DNA of 64,000 nucleotides, from assembly GCA_030151865.1 (NCBI GenBank), contig JASLCK010000007.1:1-64000 (forward strand). The letters are read 5' to 3'. Positions 7,505 through 17,619 of this stretch are shown in pieces. The notes beneath the pieces were generated by a model, which was not told the origin of the DNA, ran no database searches, and saw only the letters and a list, made by a program, of their open reading frames with translations. This stretch comes from Rhodospirillaceae bacterium (GTDB taxonomy: Bacteria; Pseudomonadota; Alphaproteobacteria; Rhodospirillales; Magnetospirillaceae). Within the stretch, counting starts at the first letter, position 1; each line of letters opens with the position of its first letter. Position numbers and translations under genes: made by a program.

Positions 7505-9145
7505 TCAGCGCAACTGCTTCATAAAGTTGATCAGGCCATTGGTGCTGGCGTCGTGGCCGCTGACCGGTGCGTCGTCTTTCAACTCCGGCAGGATGACCTT
7601 AGCCAACTGCTTGCCCAGTTCCACGCCCCATTGATCGAAGCTGTTGACCTGCCAGACCACCCCTTGGACGAAAATCTTATGTTCGTACAAGGCGATCAGA
7701 CGGCCCAAGGTGCGCGGCGTCAGTTCACGGTACAGCAAGGAATTGGTCGGGCGGTTGCCTGTGAAGACCCGGTGCGGGATCGCCGCCTCCAGGGCGTCGC
7801 CGTCCAAACCCTGACGGGTCAGTTCGGCCCGCACTTCCTCGGGCGTTTTGCCGCGCATCAGGGCTTCGGTCTGGGCGAAGAAGTTGGACAGCAGCAGGCT
7901 GTGATGTTCCCCCAGCGGATTCTGGCTGCGGGCAGCGGCCATGAAATCGGCGGGCACGATCCGCGTGCCCTGATGGATCAGCTGGTAAAAAGCGTGCTGG
8001 CCGTTGGTGCCCGGCTCGCCAAAAATGATCGGGCCAGTCTGATAATCCACCGGACGGCCGTCGCGGGTCACGCTCTTGCCGTTGGATTCCATATCGGCCT
8101 GCTGCAGATAGGCCGGGAAGCGGTGCAGATACTGGTCGTAAGGCAGGATCGCCTGGCTGTCGGCACCAAAGAAATCCACATACCACACCCCCAGCATGGC
8201 CAGGATCACCGGCATATTGGCCGATAAGGGCGCAGTGCGGAAATGCTCATCCATTTCAAAGGCGCCGGTCAGCAATTCCTCGAACTGCTCGAACCCGACC
8301 GCGACGGCGATCGACAGGCCGATGGCCGACCACAAAGAGTAGCGCCCGCCAACCCAGTCCCAGAATTCGAACATGTGATCGGTATCGATGCCAAACGCCC
8401 CGACTTCCTTGGCGTTGGTGGACAAGGCGACGAAATGGCTGGCCACCGCATCCTCGCCCAAGGCGTCGGTGATCCAGTTGCGCGCCGTGCGGGCGTTGGC
8501 GATGGTTTCCTGGGTGGTGAAGGTCTTGCTGGCGACGATAAACAGCGTGGTATCGGGCCTGCAATGCTTCAGCACCGTATGGATATGGCTGGCATCGACG
8601 TTGGAAACGAAATGGCTGTGCAGCCCGTCCTGCCAGAACGGCCGCAACGCTTCGGTCGCCATGACCGGCCCCAGATCGGACCCGCCAATACCGATATTCA
8701 CCACATCGGTGATTTGCTGACCGGTCGCGCCGCGCCACGCCCCCGAACGCACCGCGTCCGAGAAGTGGCGCATTTTTTCCAACACCCGCTTCACATCGGG
8801 CATGACGTCATGGCCGTTGACCAAAATCGCCCGGTCGGACCGGTTGCGCAAAGCCACATGCAGCACCGAGCGCTTTTCGGTGCAATTGATAGTCTCGCCC
8901 GCAAACATGCGGTCGCGCCACTGCGCCACCCCGGCCTGCTCGGCCAGTTGCATCAGCAGCGAAAAGGTTTCGCCGGTAATTCGGTTCTTTGAATAATCCA
9001 GCAGCAGATCATCGCCCAAGCTCAGCGAGAACGTCTCGAACCGCTTGGGGTCTGCGGCGAACAAATCGCGCAGATGCAGATCGCGCACGGCATCGTAATG
9101 CCGGGAAAGAGCATGCCACGCGGGCAGCGTCGTCAAAGCTTGCAT
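7505..9145 (-). CDS. pgi: Glucose-6-phosphate isomerase
   Basis: This 546-residue enzyme of glycolysis/gluconeogenesis interconverts glucose-6-phosphate and fructose-6-phosphate. Its length is close to the 549 residues of E. coli Pgi. Family blocks are [12 protein letters not shown], the [10 protein letters not shown] phosphate-binding stretch, [25 protein letters not shown] with the active-site Glu/His region, and a C-terminal [13 protein letters not shown]. The ATG at 9145 is preferred (GGAAGA 4-5 nt upstream, product MQALTTL...) over the in-frame start at 9190. It is transcribed alone and ends at the shared terminator. Confidence 0.97.
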   Translation of the reverse strand: MQALTTLPAWHALSRHYDAVRDLHLRDLFAADPKRFETFSLSLGDDLLLDYSKNRITGETFSLLMQLAEQAGVAQWRDRMFAGETINCTEKRSVLHVALRNRSDRAILVNGHDVMPDVKRVLEKMRHFSDAVRSGAWRGATGQQITDVVNIGIGGSDLGPVMATEALRPFWQDGLHSHFVSNVDASHIHTVLKHCRPDTTLFIVASKTFTTQETIANARTARNWITDALGEDAVASHFVALSTNAKEVGAFGIDTDHMFEFWDWVGGRYSLWSAIGLSIAVAVGFEQFEELLTGAFEMDEHFRTAPLSANMPVILAMLGVWYVDFFGADSQAILPYDQYLHRFPAYLQQADMESNGKSVTRDGRPVDYQTGPIIFGEPGTNGQHAFYQLIHQGTRIVPADFMAAARSQNPLGEHHSLLLSNFFAQTEALMRGKTPEEVRAELTRQGLDGDALEAAIPHRVFTGNRPTNSLLYRELTPRTLGRLIALYEHKIFVQGVVWQVNSFDQWGVELGKQLAKVILPELKDDAPVSGHDASTNGLINFMKQLR

Positions 9146-9277
9146 GGTTCTTCCGCCATGAGTTCCATAAAGAAACTCTAGCAGAGACAAACCGTTAGGG
9201 CCATCCTTTGCGCGACACCAAAAGATATATCCATCATTCTGTCATGGTTATCCCCCGACAGAACCTTTCCGGCGGGA

Positions 9278-10984
9278 TTACCCTTTGAATCCGGCCCGGC
9301 TCAACAGAGCATGGAAATCCCGCAAGGCATTCTCGCGGTCTTGCGGGTTGGTGATGCCTTCCAGGAAATGCTGATCGAAATTGGGCTGCCGCAACACCGA
9401 GATGGCCCGTTGCCGGGCCATGGCCTGCGCCTTGCCCGCCGTCGGCAATACGCCCGAGGCGCAGAATTCCACCAGATGGGTGGCCCGACGGCGCAAAGGA
9501 GCGTCGGCTTCGTCCAGCTTTTCAATGATGCGTTCAGCCTGGATGTAATGCGCCAGCACATCATCAAAGCCGCCGCAAACCTCTTCCCGCACCTGCTCAT
9601 CCAAAGCGGTCGCGGCAGCGACGGTCTGGTAAAGCCGGGTCACCAGCAGCATCTTGTCACGCGGCGGCCACTTTACCGGGGCCAGGGCCGCCATGCTGGG
9701 CACCCGCGCCACCGCGTAAAGCTGGGCGATGATTTGTTCCCCCAGGGTTTCGCCCAATTTGCTGGCGGCCAACTGACAGAGATAGACGGTGCGGAACAAA
9801 GGATCTTCGAACGTACCGCACATGCCATCGACGGCGGCGCGCAGGGCAGGCAGGCCCCCCTCCTCGCCCAACAGGACATAACGCCGGGTCAGGGCCTCGG
9901 CGGCCTCCGCACCACCCAGAAAGCCTTCGGGGCGGAACAGACGCAGCGCGATTTCGCGGAAGGCTTCCCGCTCGTGGGCTGGATCATGGCGGCTCAGTGG
10001 CTGACCGCCCGCCAGTTGATATAAAAGCCGTTCCATCAGGGTGCGCTTGGTTTCCTCCAACCGCCCCTTGGCCAACATCGGATTCAAGACATCGATCTGC
10101 TCGCGCGCGTCGCTTTTGGCGGCGGCGAACCGGCCTTCGTACAAATCGGCGATGGCGCACAAAGCCTGGGCCAGATTGCGCTGATGGCCCAAAATATCCT
10201 GCAAGGCGGTCGGCACCCCGACCACATCGGCGATGACCCCGTCCAGCAGTCCCAGCACTTCGCTGCGCTGATCGGGGGCAGCCAACGCCACCAACCGCTC
10301 CAGCTTGCCCAACCAGTTACGGTGTTCCACCAGATCGCGCGACAGCACCACCAGGGCGTAATAATCGGCCTCGCCGGGCGGAGCCAGATTTTCGACCCGA
10401 CGCAGCACTTCGTCCAAATCGTTCTTCAGCTTGGGAAGATTGGGGTTCTCGTCAGCCTTGCGGGCTTTTTGGGTCATCGCGGCGACGGATCGATAAATCT
10501 CATCGCGGCGATTGCGCGGGTCTTCGCCCAACGCCTTGCCTTGCAGCGAAGACACCCGATCGACCGCCGCCGGAAACAGGGTGTCCACTTCCTGCACCTT
10601 CTTCAAGGCGCGGTAGTTGTGCATCAGTTCGGTCGGGGTCAGATAGACTTTTTCGATATATTTGCGAAACAGCCGGTTGATGGTAACCCGGCTTTCCAGT
10701 CGGTAATATTCCTGGGGCTGACGGCAGACTGGGGCCTGATCGATGGGCACGATGGTGACGCGCATCTCTTCTTGCTTGCGCATCTCGGTCATGATCACGT
10801 TTTCCGTAACCAGTCCGTCAGCGCGTTCCCAGCACTTTAGAACCCGCACCCCTTCCGCCGAGCTTTTACCAAAAATCGTCTTGGCAGCGGCCCGCGCCGC
10901 GCTTTCCGTTTCCCTGATATCTTCGGTAGACCACCGGCCATCGCGGCAGGTTTGAATCTCGAAGCTGGCACGACCACCCGCCAT
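9278..10984 (-). CDS. Conserved-looking protein of unknown function (568 residues)
   Basis: I do not recognise this family. The ATG at 10984 has GGGGA upstream. The N-terminal ~65 residues form a compact alpha/beta unit (FEIQTCRDGRWSTEDIRE..., then VRVLKCWERADGLV). The remaining ~500 residues are predicted almost entirely helical and rich in Leu/Ala/Glu/Arg, like a helical repeat scaffold. There is no signal peptide or membrane segment. It follows, on the same strand and after about 100 nt, a gene for a cyclic-nucleotide-binding protein, so a signalling role is possible but unproven. Confidence 0.85.
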   Translation of the reverse strand: MAGGRASFEIQTCRDGRWSTEDIRETESAARAAAKTIFGKSSAEGVRVLKCWERADGLVTENVIMTEMRKQEEMRVTIVPIDQAPVCRQPQEYYRLESRVTINRLFRKYIEKVYLTPTELMHNYRALKKVQEVDTLFPAAVDRVSSLQGKALGEDPRNRRDEIYRSVAAMTQKARKADENPNLPKLKNDLDEVLRRVENLAPPGEADYYALVVLSRDLVEHRNWLGKLERLVALAAPDQRSEVLGLLDGVIADVVGVPTALQDILGHQRNLAQALCAIADLYEGRFAAAKSDAREQIDVLNPMLAKGRLEETKRTLMERLLYQLAGGQPLSRHDPAHEREAFREIALRLFRPEGFLGGAEAAEALTRRYVLLGEEGGLPALRAAVDGMCGTFEDPLFRTVYLCQLAASKLGETLGEQIIAQLYAVARVPSMAALAPVKWPPRDKMLLVTRLYQTVAAATALDEQVREEVCGGFDDVLAHYIQAERIIEKLDEADAPLRRRATHLVEFCASGVLPTAGKAQAMARQRAISVLRQPNFDQHFLEGITNPQDRENALRDFHALLSRAGFKG

Positions 10985-11083
10985 CTTTCCCCACAAGTTT
11001 TCGGCCCCCTTTATTAATTAAGGGGGTTTAAATAACCACGTCAACAAAGATTAAGATTTTTACACAGACCATCCCGCCCGATT

Positions 11084-11455
11084 TCAGGAATTCAGCATGC
11101 GGTTGGTCATGTCGCGGATATTACGGACGAATATATTCAAAAGACCGCGGATAAAAGGATCGGTCTTGCGCAGCTTTTCTTCCAGAACCGCCTCGGTCAC
11201 GATGACCAGGGTGGATACCTCGACGGCGCGCGCCATGGCCATGCGGGGCTTATTGTCGACCAGCGCCATTTCCCCGAAAATACCGCCAGCTTCGATATGG
11301 CCCAACACGATCATCTCGCCGCTGGGCGATTGCTTGCTGATTTCGACCCGACCGCTTTGCACCAGATAGGCGCAACGCCGCCCCACCTCACCTTCCTTGA
11401 AGATCACTTCGCCATCGGCGTAAACCCGCCGATCCAGAACATCTCCGCTTGCCAT
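11084..11455 (-). CDS. Single-domain cyclic nucleotide-binding protein
   Basis: This 123-residue protein consists of one cNMP-binding beta-roll. The phosphate-binding cassette reads FGEMALVDNKPRMAMA, with the Glu and Arg that contact the ribose and phosphate in CRP-like domains. There is no DNA-binding helix-turn-helix and no kinase or channel, so it must act by protein contact. The ATG at 11455 has GGAGG at good distance; the longer frame from 11482 is less likely. It is immediately upstream of the unknown 568-residue gene and probably in one operon with it. Confidence 0.88.
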   Translation of the reverse strand: MASGDVLDRRVYADGEVIFKEGEVGRRCAYLVQSGRVEISKQSPSGEMIVLGHIEAGGIFGEMALVDNKPRMAMARAVEVSTLVIVTEAVLEEKLRKTDPFIRGLLNIFVRNIRDMTNRMLNS

Positions 11456-11683
11456 GGCTTTCCCTCCCCTTGCCGACACCATCCCGCCAACCCGTCAAAA
11501 AAGTAGCATAACGGCGTTTGCACCGCCTATGGCGACAGAGGATTAAGCCTTCTTTTCCTGACGTTTCCTGACCGGTATTTTTCCCTATCTCCGTCGCCCC
11601 TGGTTTTGCGGGCTGTGCGGCAGTTGCCGATCCGGCGCGCCTATGCGATAGTTTAAGGACAGGTCAGACAAGGAATCTTTGCC

Positions 11684-12088
11684 GTGTCGTTTTTCTGCTG
11701 GCAGGACAAATTCAGCGTCGGCGTTGACGCCATCGACAACGATCACCGGATTCTGGTCGATCTGATCGATCAGTTGCACGAGGCCTTTATCGACGGCCAC
11801 GTGAATGAAACCGTGCGCTCCATCCTCGACGTGCTGGTGGATTACACCCATACCCACTTTGACCGCGAAGAACAGTTGATGGCCGCCGCCGGTTATCCCG
11901 ACCTGGAGCGCCACAAAGCGGTTCACGCAGAACTGCGCCGTCAGGTCGAGGAAGTGCGGGAAAAGGTGCTGTCCGGCACCGCTGGCCCCAAGGTCGGCAA
12001 CGAGCTGTTGGCCTTTCTGCACGACTGGCTTTATTTCCATATCCTGGAACAGGATAAGGACTACGTGCCTTACATGCGCAAGCCCTGA
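11684..12088 (+). CDS. Bacteriohemerythrin (oxygen-binding)
   Basis: This 134-residue four-helix protein carries the di-iron ligand pattern: His in NDHR (residue ~21), HTHFDREE with His and Glu (~57-63), HKAVHAEL (~77-81) and a final HxxxxD (HILEQDKD). This binds O2 reversibly and is common in microaerophiles and magnetotactic bacteria, where it may buffer or deliver oxygen or act in sensing. The start is a GTG with AAGGA 9 nt upstream. It is monocistronic and ends at a hairpin shared with panC. Confidence 0.93.
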   Translation: MSFFCWQDKFSVGVDAIDNDHRILVDLIDQLHEAFIDGHVNETVRSILDVLVDYTHTHFDREEQLMAAAGYPDLERHKAVHAELRRQVEEVREKVLSGTAGPKVGNELLAFLHDWLYFHILEQDKDYVPYMRKP

Positions 12089-12118
12089 CTGCCGTCAGAG
12101 ACTGCACCGCAAACAAAA

Positions 12119-12142
12119 CAGGCCCCGGTTTTCCGGGGCCTG
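12119..12142. terminator. Hairpin terminator between hemerythrin and panC
   Basis: A 10-bp GC-rich stem CAGGCCCCGG / CCGGGGCCTG closes a TTTT loop between two converging genes. T-rich sequence follows only weakly (GCTTCATTTC), so its efficiency is uncertain. Confidence 0.7.
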
Positions 12143-12166
12143 CTTCATTTCATAACGACCCAATCG

Positions 12167-13033
12167 TTACGGCAGATCGACGGCGATATTGTCGATCAGA
12201 CGGGCCTTACCCAAGCGGGCCGCCACCAGGATACGGGCGGGCACCGTCAGACGGGCCAGCGGGGCCAGACCTTCGGCGGCACGCACTTCCAGATAATCGA
12301 TGGAGGCGAACCCGGCCTTCAACAGTTCGGCCTTGCCCCAGGCTTCCTGCGCGGCGCTGTCGGCTCCCTTTTTCAGGGCCTCCGCCATGACCGACAGCGT
12401 GCGATGAATGGCGGGGGCGATGGCCCGTTCTTCTGCCGACAGATAGGCATTGCGCGAACTGCGGGCCAAACCGTCGCTTTCCCGCACCGTCGGCACGCCT
12501 TCGATGTTCACCGGGATATCCAGATCACGCACCATGCGGCGGATCACCTGAAGCTGCTGGTAATCCTTTTCGCCAAACAGCGCCACATCGGGCATGGCCT
12601 GCAACAGCAGCTTGGACACCACCGTCGCCACCCCGGCGAAATGCACCGGGCGGAACGCGCCGCACAGTCCTTCCGACACGCCCGCGACGGTCACGGTGGT
12701 GGAAGCACCGTCGGGATACATCTCGGACACGGTGGGGGCATACAGGGCCGACGCGCCGTTCTTCTGCAAAAGCGCGGCGTCCTGCGCTTCCTGACGCGGA
12801 TAGGCGGCGAAATCTTCGTTGGGGCCGAACTGGGTCGGATTGACGAAGACGCTGGCCACCACCCGATCGGCCAGTTGCAGGGCGCGGCGCACCAGGGTCA
12901 TGTGACCTTCATGCAAGGCCCCCATGGTGGGAACCAGCGCGACCTTCAGCCCCTGGGCACGCCAGGCGCGAACCTGGGCGCGCAGATCGGCGACCGAACG
13001 CAGAATGGGAAAGCTGTCGTTGGATGCAGTCAT
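12167..13033 (-). CDS. panC: Pantothenate synthetase (pantoate-beta-alanine ligase)
   Basis: This 288-residue enzyme condenses pantoate with beta-alanine using ATP, the last step of vitamin B5 synthesis. The ATP-binding motif VPTMGALHEGHMTLVRRA has the HxGH pair. VNPTQFGPNEDFAAYPR, LFGEKDYQQLQVIRRMV and SSRNAYLS are family blocks. The gene follows panB on the same strand after about 30 nt, so the two steps are encoded together; panD is not in the window. Confidence 0.97.
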   Translation of the reverse strand: MTASNDSFPILRSVADLRAQVRAWRAQGLKVALVPTMGALHEGHMTLVRRALQLADRVVASVFVNPTQFGPNEDFAAYPRQEAQDAALLQKNGASALYAPTVSEMYPDGASTTVTVAGVSEGLCGAFRPVHFAGVATVVSKLLLQAMPDVALFGEKDYQQLQVIRRMVRDLDIPVNIEGVPTVRESDGLARSSRNAYLSAEERAIAPAIHRTLSVMAEALKKGADSAAQEAWGKAELLKAGFASIDYLEVRAAEGLAPLARLTVPARILVAARLGKARLIDNIAVDLP

Positions 13034-13062
13034 GATGCTTCTTCTTTGGGAACTGCCGTCTT

Positions 13063-13887
13063 TTAAGCCTTGGGCACGCCGTAACAGTGCTCGGGCGCGG
13101 GGAAAGTGCGGGCCTTGACCTCGGCGGCGTAGGTGCGGGCCGCTTCGTCAATCTGGTCGGCCAGACTGGCGTAGCACTTGACGAACTTGGGGCGATAGGC
13201 GGTGAACATGCCCAGCATGTCCTCGCTCACCAATACCTGACCGTCGCAGGCGGGCGATGCGCCGATACCGATGGTGGGAATATCGATTTCCGCCGAAACG
13301 CGGCGCGCCACCGCTTCGATGGTGCCTTCGATCACCACCGAGAACGCGCCCGCATCGGCCACGGCCTTGGCATCGGCGCTGACCTTGGCGGCCTCGGCCT
13401 CGCTGCGGCCCTGAGCGCGGAAACCGCCCAAGACCTGGATGGCCTGAGGGGTCAGACCGACATGGGCCATCACCGGAATGCCACGTTCCACCAGGAAAGC
13501 GATGGTTTCAGCCATTTCGGCCCCGCCTTCCAGCTTGACCCCGCCGCAACCGACTTCCGCCATCAGACGGGCGGCGTTGCGGAAGGCCTGTTCCTTGCTT
13601 TCCTGATAGCTGCCAAACGGCATGTCCACCACCACGCAGGAGGTTTGCGACCCGCGCATCACCGCCTTGCCGTGATTGATCATCATGTCCAGGGTCACGC
13701 CCAGGGTGCTGTCCATGCCGTAAAGCACCATGCCGAGGGAATCCCCGACCAACAGCACATCGCAATGGGGATCAAGCGTGGTCGCCAACGGCGCCGAATA
13801 AGCGGTCAGGACGACAATCGGATCGCCCCCCTTGCGCTGGCGGATATCGCGGGTGGTCAGACGCTTGATCTTGATTTCAGTGCTCAC
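13063..13887 (-). CDS. panB: 3-methyl-2-oxobutanoate hydroxymethyltransferase
   Basis: This 274-residue TIM-barrel enzyme transfers a hydroxymethyl group from methylene-tetrahydrofolate to alpha-ketoisovalerate, giving ketopantoate. Typical blocks are [26 protein letters not shown] with the metal-binding Asp, [19 protein letters not shown] and [20 protein letters not shown]. It is the first gene of a panB-panC pair. About 260 nt of DNA without a recognisable gene lies upstream, toward fnr, and must hold its promoter. Confidence 0.97.
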   Translation of the reverse strand: MSTEIKIKRLTTRDIRQRKGGDPIVVLTAYSAPLATTLDPHCDVLLVGDSLGMVLYGMDSTLGVTLDMMINHGKAVMRGSQTSCVVVDMPFGSYQESKEQAFRNAARLMAEVGCGGVKLEGGAEMAETIAFLVERGIPVMAHVGLTPQAIQVLGGFRAQGRSEAEAAKVSADAKAVADAGAFSVVIEGTIEAVARRVSAEIDIPTIGIGASPACDGQVLVSEDMLGMFTAYRPKFVKCYASLADQIDEAARTYAAEVKARTFPAPEHCYGVPKA

Positions 13888-14146
13888 CGGCTAGCTCCTT
13901 AAGCTTACAGCATTGGGGGGCTGACGACATTGAACCCGACGCAAACCCGCCCAGGCACGCCTGGATAAAGGCTGCGGGCAGGCAAGCGTATAGCTTGATT
14001 TTTCAGGGGCGAAAAGCGGGACCGCCTTTTGTCGTTCTAATAAGCGTGCGCTTATGATGATGGCGGCAATGTCTTTGGACGTATTTTGCGAAGAAACTAT
14101 GCGAATAAATCAGAAGATGCAACGAAACTGATAAAATTCGTGTCGT

Positions 14147-14881
14147 TCAGGCCCCTTCGGCAATACGGATCAGGGCGTCGCGCTGGCGGATGGCCACATG
14201 GCTGGCGTCGGGCAGCGAGATCAGACTTTCCTTTTTAAAGGCGGTCAGAACCCGGCTGACAGTCTCGATGGTCAGGCCCAGATAATCGGCGATATCCGAT
14301 CGGCTCATGGGCAGGAAAATCAGGCTGGCCGGTTCACCGCCGCGCGACAAACGGCGCACCAGCATGGTCAGGAAGGTTGCGACCTTTTCCCGCGCGGTCT
14401 TGCGCCCCAGCAGCAGCATCTGTTCATGCGCCGCAGCCAGTTCATGGGTGGTCGCCCCCAACAGGCGCTTTTCCAGCTTGGGGACTTCCTCGAACAGGCT
14501 TTCCAGCTTGCGGCGGGGGAAACGGCAAAGATTGACCGGGATCATCGCCTCGGCGGTATAGGCGTACCCACCGTCGATGGACAGGCCAAAAAAATCGCCG
14601 GGAAACAGAAAAGCCGTGATCTGCCGACGTCCATCGGACAGAAGCTTGTAAAGCTTCACCGCCCCTTGCGAGATCGAATAGAGATGCAGCGCCGGGTCAC
14701 CTTCGCGAAACAAGGTGGTATGGGCGTCGAACTGGCTTTGCCCCAGGATCGAGACCAAACGACGGATGTCATCGGGCGACAGGCCCGAGCAGAACGCCAG
14801 TTCCCCCAGATCGCAATGAGAACAGGGCAAAGACCCAGGGTCTAGCCGTTCCCGTTCTACAGTGTGATCGAATGGAGGCAT
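14147..14881 (-). CDS. Fnr-type oxygen-responsive transcription regulator (Crp/Fnr family)
   Basis: This 244-residue regulator has an N-terminal cysteine cluster CSHCDLGELAFC (from about residue 21) and an internal Cys (VNLCRF), the four ligands of an oxygen-labile [4Fe-4S] cluster as in FNR/FnrN/AadR. A cNMP-like beta-roll follows, then a helix-turn-helix SRSDIADYLGLTIETVSRVL; the E-x3-R recognition residues (ETVSR) imply binding to TTGAT-N4-ATCAA. The start at 14881 fits the family; upstream in-frame codons reach 14965. It lies directly after ccoS, and matching boxes precede ccoN and ccoG, so it most likely controls this locus. Confidence 0.92.
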   Translation of the reverse strand: MPPFDHTVERERLDPGSLPCSHCDLGELAFCSGLSPDDIRRLVSILGQSQFDAHTTLFREGDPALHLYSISQGAVKLYKLLSDGRRQITAFLFPGDFFGLSIDGGYAYTAEAMIPVNLCRFPRRKLESLFEEVPKLEKRLLGATTHELAAAHEQMLLLGRKTAREKVATFLTMLVRRLSRGGEPASLIFLPMSRSDIADYLGLTIETVSRVLTAFKKESLISLPDASHVAIRQRDALIRIAEGA

Positions 14882-14976
14882 GCTGCCCGTTAACCCCCAG
14901 CAATGACGCTTGCGTCGCGAGATGTGCGATGGGCGATCATTATACGGCTTGGCCCCTTCGCGCAAGCCGGGGTTTT

Positions 14977-15225
14977 CTAAGGCTTCTTATTCGCGTCCTC
15001 ATCTGCCCCCGTGGCCTGGGGCGCAACCGGAGTCGTAACTGCGTCCGGCTGCACCTTGGGCGTGTCGGTCAGGGGCGGGTCGTTCTCGTCATAATCGAAT
15101 AAGACCCGGTTGGCGGCGCCATCCAAATCCTCGAACTGACCGGACCGCAACGCCCACAGAAAAGCTACCAGACCAATGCCGCCCAGCATCAGGGCGACGG
15201 GGATCAGCATCAGAACAGCGGTCAC
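14977..15225 (-). CDS. ccoS: cbb3 oxidase maturation protein CcoS (FixS)
   Basis: This 82-residue protein has one N-terminal membrane segment (MLIPVALMLGGIGLVAFLWA) followed by SGQFEDLDGAANRVLFD, the CcoS hallmark (the 'QFDDL/EDLDGxAxRILxD' type motif). It is needed for cofactor insertion into the cbb3 oxidase. The C-terminal ~35 residues are a Pro/Thr-rich tail longer than in many homologues. Its start overlaps the ccoI stop by 4 nt (ATGA), so translation is coupled. Confidence 0.93.
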   Translation of the reverse strand: MTAVLMLIPVALMLGGIGLVAFLWALRSGQFEDLDGAANRVLFDYDENDPPLTDTPKVQPDAVTTPVAPQATGADEDANKKP

Positions 15226-17558
15226 CAGATCCTCCCACGGGACAGACGCAACGCGTTGGCAATCACGATCACCGACGAGGTGGACATGGCGATGGCGGCA
15301 ATCAGCGGCGTCACCATTCCCATCACCGCCATCGGCACGGTGAAAACATTATAACCCAAAGCCAGCATGAAATTCTGCTTCACCAGCGATCCGGCCTTAC
15401 GGGCCACCGCCATGGCCTCGACCACCGGGCCCAGACGATGACCCTGGAAGATCAGATCGGCGGCGGTTTGGCTGACATCGACGGCAGAGGACGGCGACAT
15501 CGAAACATGGGCCGCAGCCAAGGCCGGGGCATCGTTCAGGCCGTCGCCGACCATCAGCACCTTTTTGCCCTGAGCATCCAACTCGGCCAGACGGGCGCAT
15601 TTGTCGGCGGGCGTACAGGCGGCACGCCACGTGGTGATGCCCAGTTGCCCGGCCACATGGGCCACGGTAGCGGCACGGTCGCCCGACAACAGTTCGACGG
15701 CAAAGCCCTTGCGCTTCAGGGTCGCCACCACCTCGATGGCGTCGGGGCGCAAAGTGTCGGCAAAGGCAAAGCGCACCGGAGCCTGACCGGGACGAGCCAG
15801 AAACAGTTCAGGGCCGATCTGTTCCTGCTGATCCTCGGCAAGGCCCAGCCAGCGGCGGCTGCCCAAACGGACATCGCCCCATTCCAGACCACAGCCCGGT
15901 ACTTCGCGCACGCCGTCCAGCACCTTGACGTTGGCCACGGCGCGGGCAATGGCGCGCGACACCGGATGCTTGCTGGCCGCGGCGATAGAGGCCGCCAGCC
16001 GCAAATCCTCCAGGCTTTGGCCATCCTCCACCAGTTCCGGGCGCCCCTGGGTCAGGGTGCCGGTCTTATCGAAGACGATGGTGTCCACATGGGCGAGGCG
16101 TTCCTGGGCGGTAGGCGACTTCAGCAAGATGCCCTGACGCAGCAGACGGCCCGACGCCACCACCTGCACCACCGGCACCGCCAGCGCCAGGGCGCAGGGG
16201 CAAGTGATGATCAGGACCGAGACGGCATAAAGCAAAGCCACCTGCCAGGGTGTGTTGGTGAACACTTCCCAGCCGATAAAGGTGGACAGGCCCATCAGAT
16301 GCACCACGGGGGCGTAATAGCGGGCCACCCGGTCGGCGATGGCGACATAACGGGCGCGGCCCTGTTCGGCCACCTCCATCATGCGCACGATGCCCGACAG
16401 CAAGGTATCCTCGCCCACGGCCGTCACCGCCAGGCGCAAAGGCCCCGACAGGTTCATAGTGCCCGCAAACACCGCCGTCCCAATGGTCACCAGGGCGGGC
16501 ACACTCTCGCCGGTGATCAGGCTGGTATCGACTTCCGATTCGCCCGACAGCACGGTGCCGTCGATGCCGATGCGTTCCCCCGCCGCCACCAGCACCGTCA
16601 TGCCCACCTGAACCTGATCGGCAGGCAACAGGCGGCGTCCACCGTCATCATCGAGAACCGTTACGGCGGTGGCGCCCAGGGACAGAAGATGTTCCGCCGC
16701 CGACCGGGCACGCCCACGGGCGCGACTGTCCAGATAGCGGCCAATCAGCAGGAAAAACAGCAGGGAGATAGCGGCGTCGAAATAGGCATGCTGGCCGCCC
16801 TGGATGGTTTCCCACAGGCTCATCCCCGACGCCAGGGCAACACCGATGGTGATCGGCACATCCATGTTGCTGCGCTTGGCCGCCAGCGCCGTAAAGGCCG
16901 ACTTGGCAAAGGGCCGCACGCAGTAAACCACGGCAGGCATGGCAATCAGGGCGGAAATCCAATGGAACAGTTGGCGGGTCGCCCAATCCATGCTGCCCGA
17001 CGCCCCCGCCCAGATGGAGACGGAAAACAGCATGACATTGCCCGCCGCAAAGCCTGCCACCGCCATCGAACGCAGCAGCGCTTTTTCCTGGCGCTCGGAT
17101 TCGCGCCCCAGTCGGGCCGGATCATAGGGCAACAGATGGTAACCGATGGCGCCAACCTGCCCCAACAGGCTGTTGGCGTCGTTCTCGTCGGCCTTCCAAC
17201 GCACCACTAGGCGCCGCGTGGTCATGTTCAGGCGGGCTTCCACCACGCCCTTTTGCTTGGCCAGCAAGCTTTCGATCAGCCAGACGCAGGCAGCGCAATG
17301 CATGCCCTCGACCATCAGATGCAGACTGGCAATTCCCTCGGCGTCAACTTTGACGTGGGGAGTGAAATCGACCGGCCCCTCGTCCTCGTCGGGGCGCAAG
17401 GGGCGCACCGCCGGATCGATGGAGCGACGGCGGTAATACCCTTCCAACCCCTGCCCCCGCACCAGGGCGTAAGCGGCCTGACAGCCGTGACAGCAAAAAT
17501 CGGGACCGGCGTCAGACGCCGATCCCACTTCGGAACCGCAATGGGCACACAAGGTCAT
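15222..17558 (-). CDS. ccoI: Copper-exporting P-type ATPase CcoI (FixI) for cbb3 oxidase
   Basis: This 778-residue CopA2-type ATPase exports Cu(I) to the periplasm to supply the CuB centre of cbb3 oxidase. It has an N-terminal Cys-rich region (CAHCGSE, CCHGC), a heavy-metal domain with MHCAACVW, eight membrane segments with the CPC motif (ITCPCALAL), the phosphorylation site DKTGTLT and hinge GDGLNDAPAL. The ATG at 17558 is used; an in-frame TTG at 17585 would add nine residues. It follows ccoH by about 60 nt and overlaps ccoS by 4 nt. Confidence 0.95.
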   Translation of the reverse strand: MTLCAHCGSEVGSASDAGPDFCCHGCQAAYALVRGQGLEGYYRRRSIDPAVRPLRPDEDEGPVDFTPHVKVDAEGIASLHLMVEGMHCAACVWLIESLLAKQKGVVEARLNMTTRRLVVRWKADENDANSLLGQVGAIGYHLLPYDPARLGRESERQEKALLRSMAVAGFAAGNVMLFSVSIWAGASGSMDWATRQLFHWISALIAMPAVVYCVRPFAKSAFTALAAKRSNMDVPITIGVALASGMSLWETIQGGQHAYFDAAISLLFFLLIGRYLDSRARGRARSAAEHLLSLGATAVTVLDDDGGRRLLPADQVQVGMTVLVAAGERIGIDGTVLSGESEVDTSLITGESVPALVTIGTAVFAGTMNLSGPLRLAVTAVGEDTLLSGIVRMMEVAEQGRARYVAIADRVARYYAPVVHLMGLSTFIGWEVFTNTPWQVALLYAVSVLIITCPCALALAVPVVQVVASGRLLRQGILLKSPTAQERLAHVDTIVFDKTGTLTQGRPELVEDGQSLEDLRLAASIAAASKHPVSRAIARAVANVKVLDGVREVPGCGLEWGDVRLGSRRWLGLAEDQQEQIGPELFLARPGQAPVRFAFADTLRPDAIEVVATLKRKGFAVELLSGDRAATVAHVAGQLGITTWRAACTPADKCARLAELDAQGKKVLMVGDGLNDAPALAAAHVSMSPSSAVDVSQTAADLIFQGHRLGPVVEAMAVARKAGSLVKQNFMLALGYNVFTVPMAVMGMVTPLIAAIAMSTSSVIVIANALRLSRGRIW

Positions 17559-17619
17559 GGTCAAGGATACCGTCAGGTCGGGCAAACGAAGCGCGCGGGC
17601 GGCAAGATCACCGGAAAAA

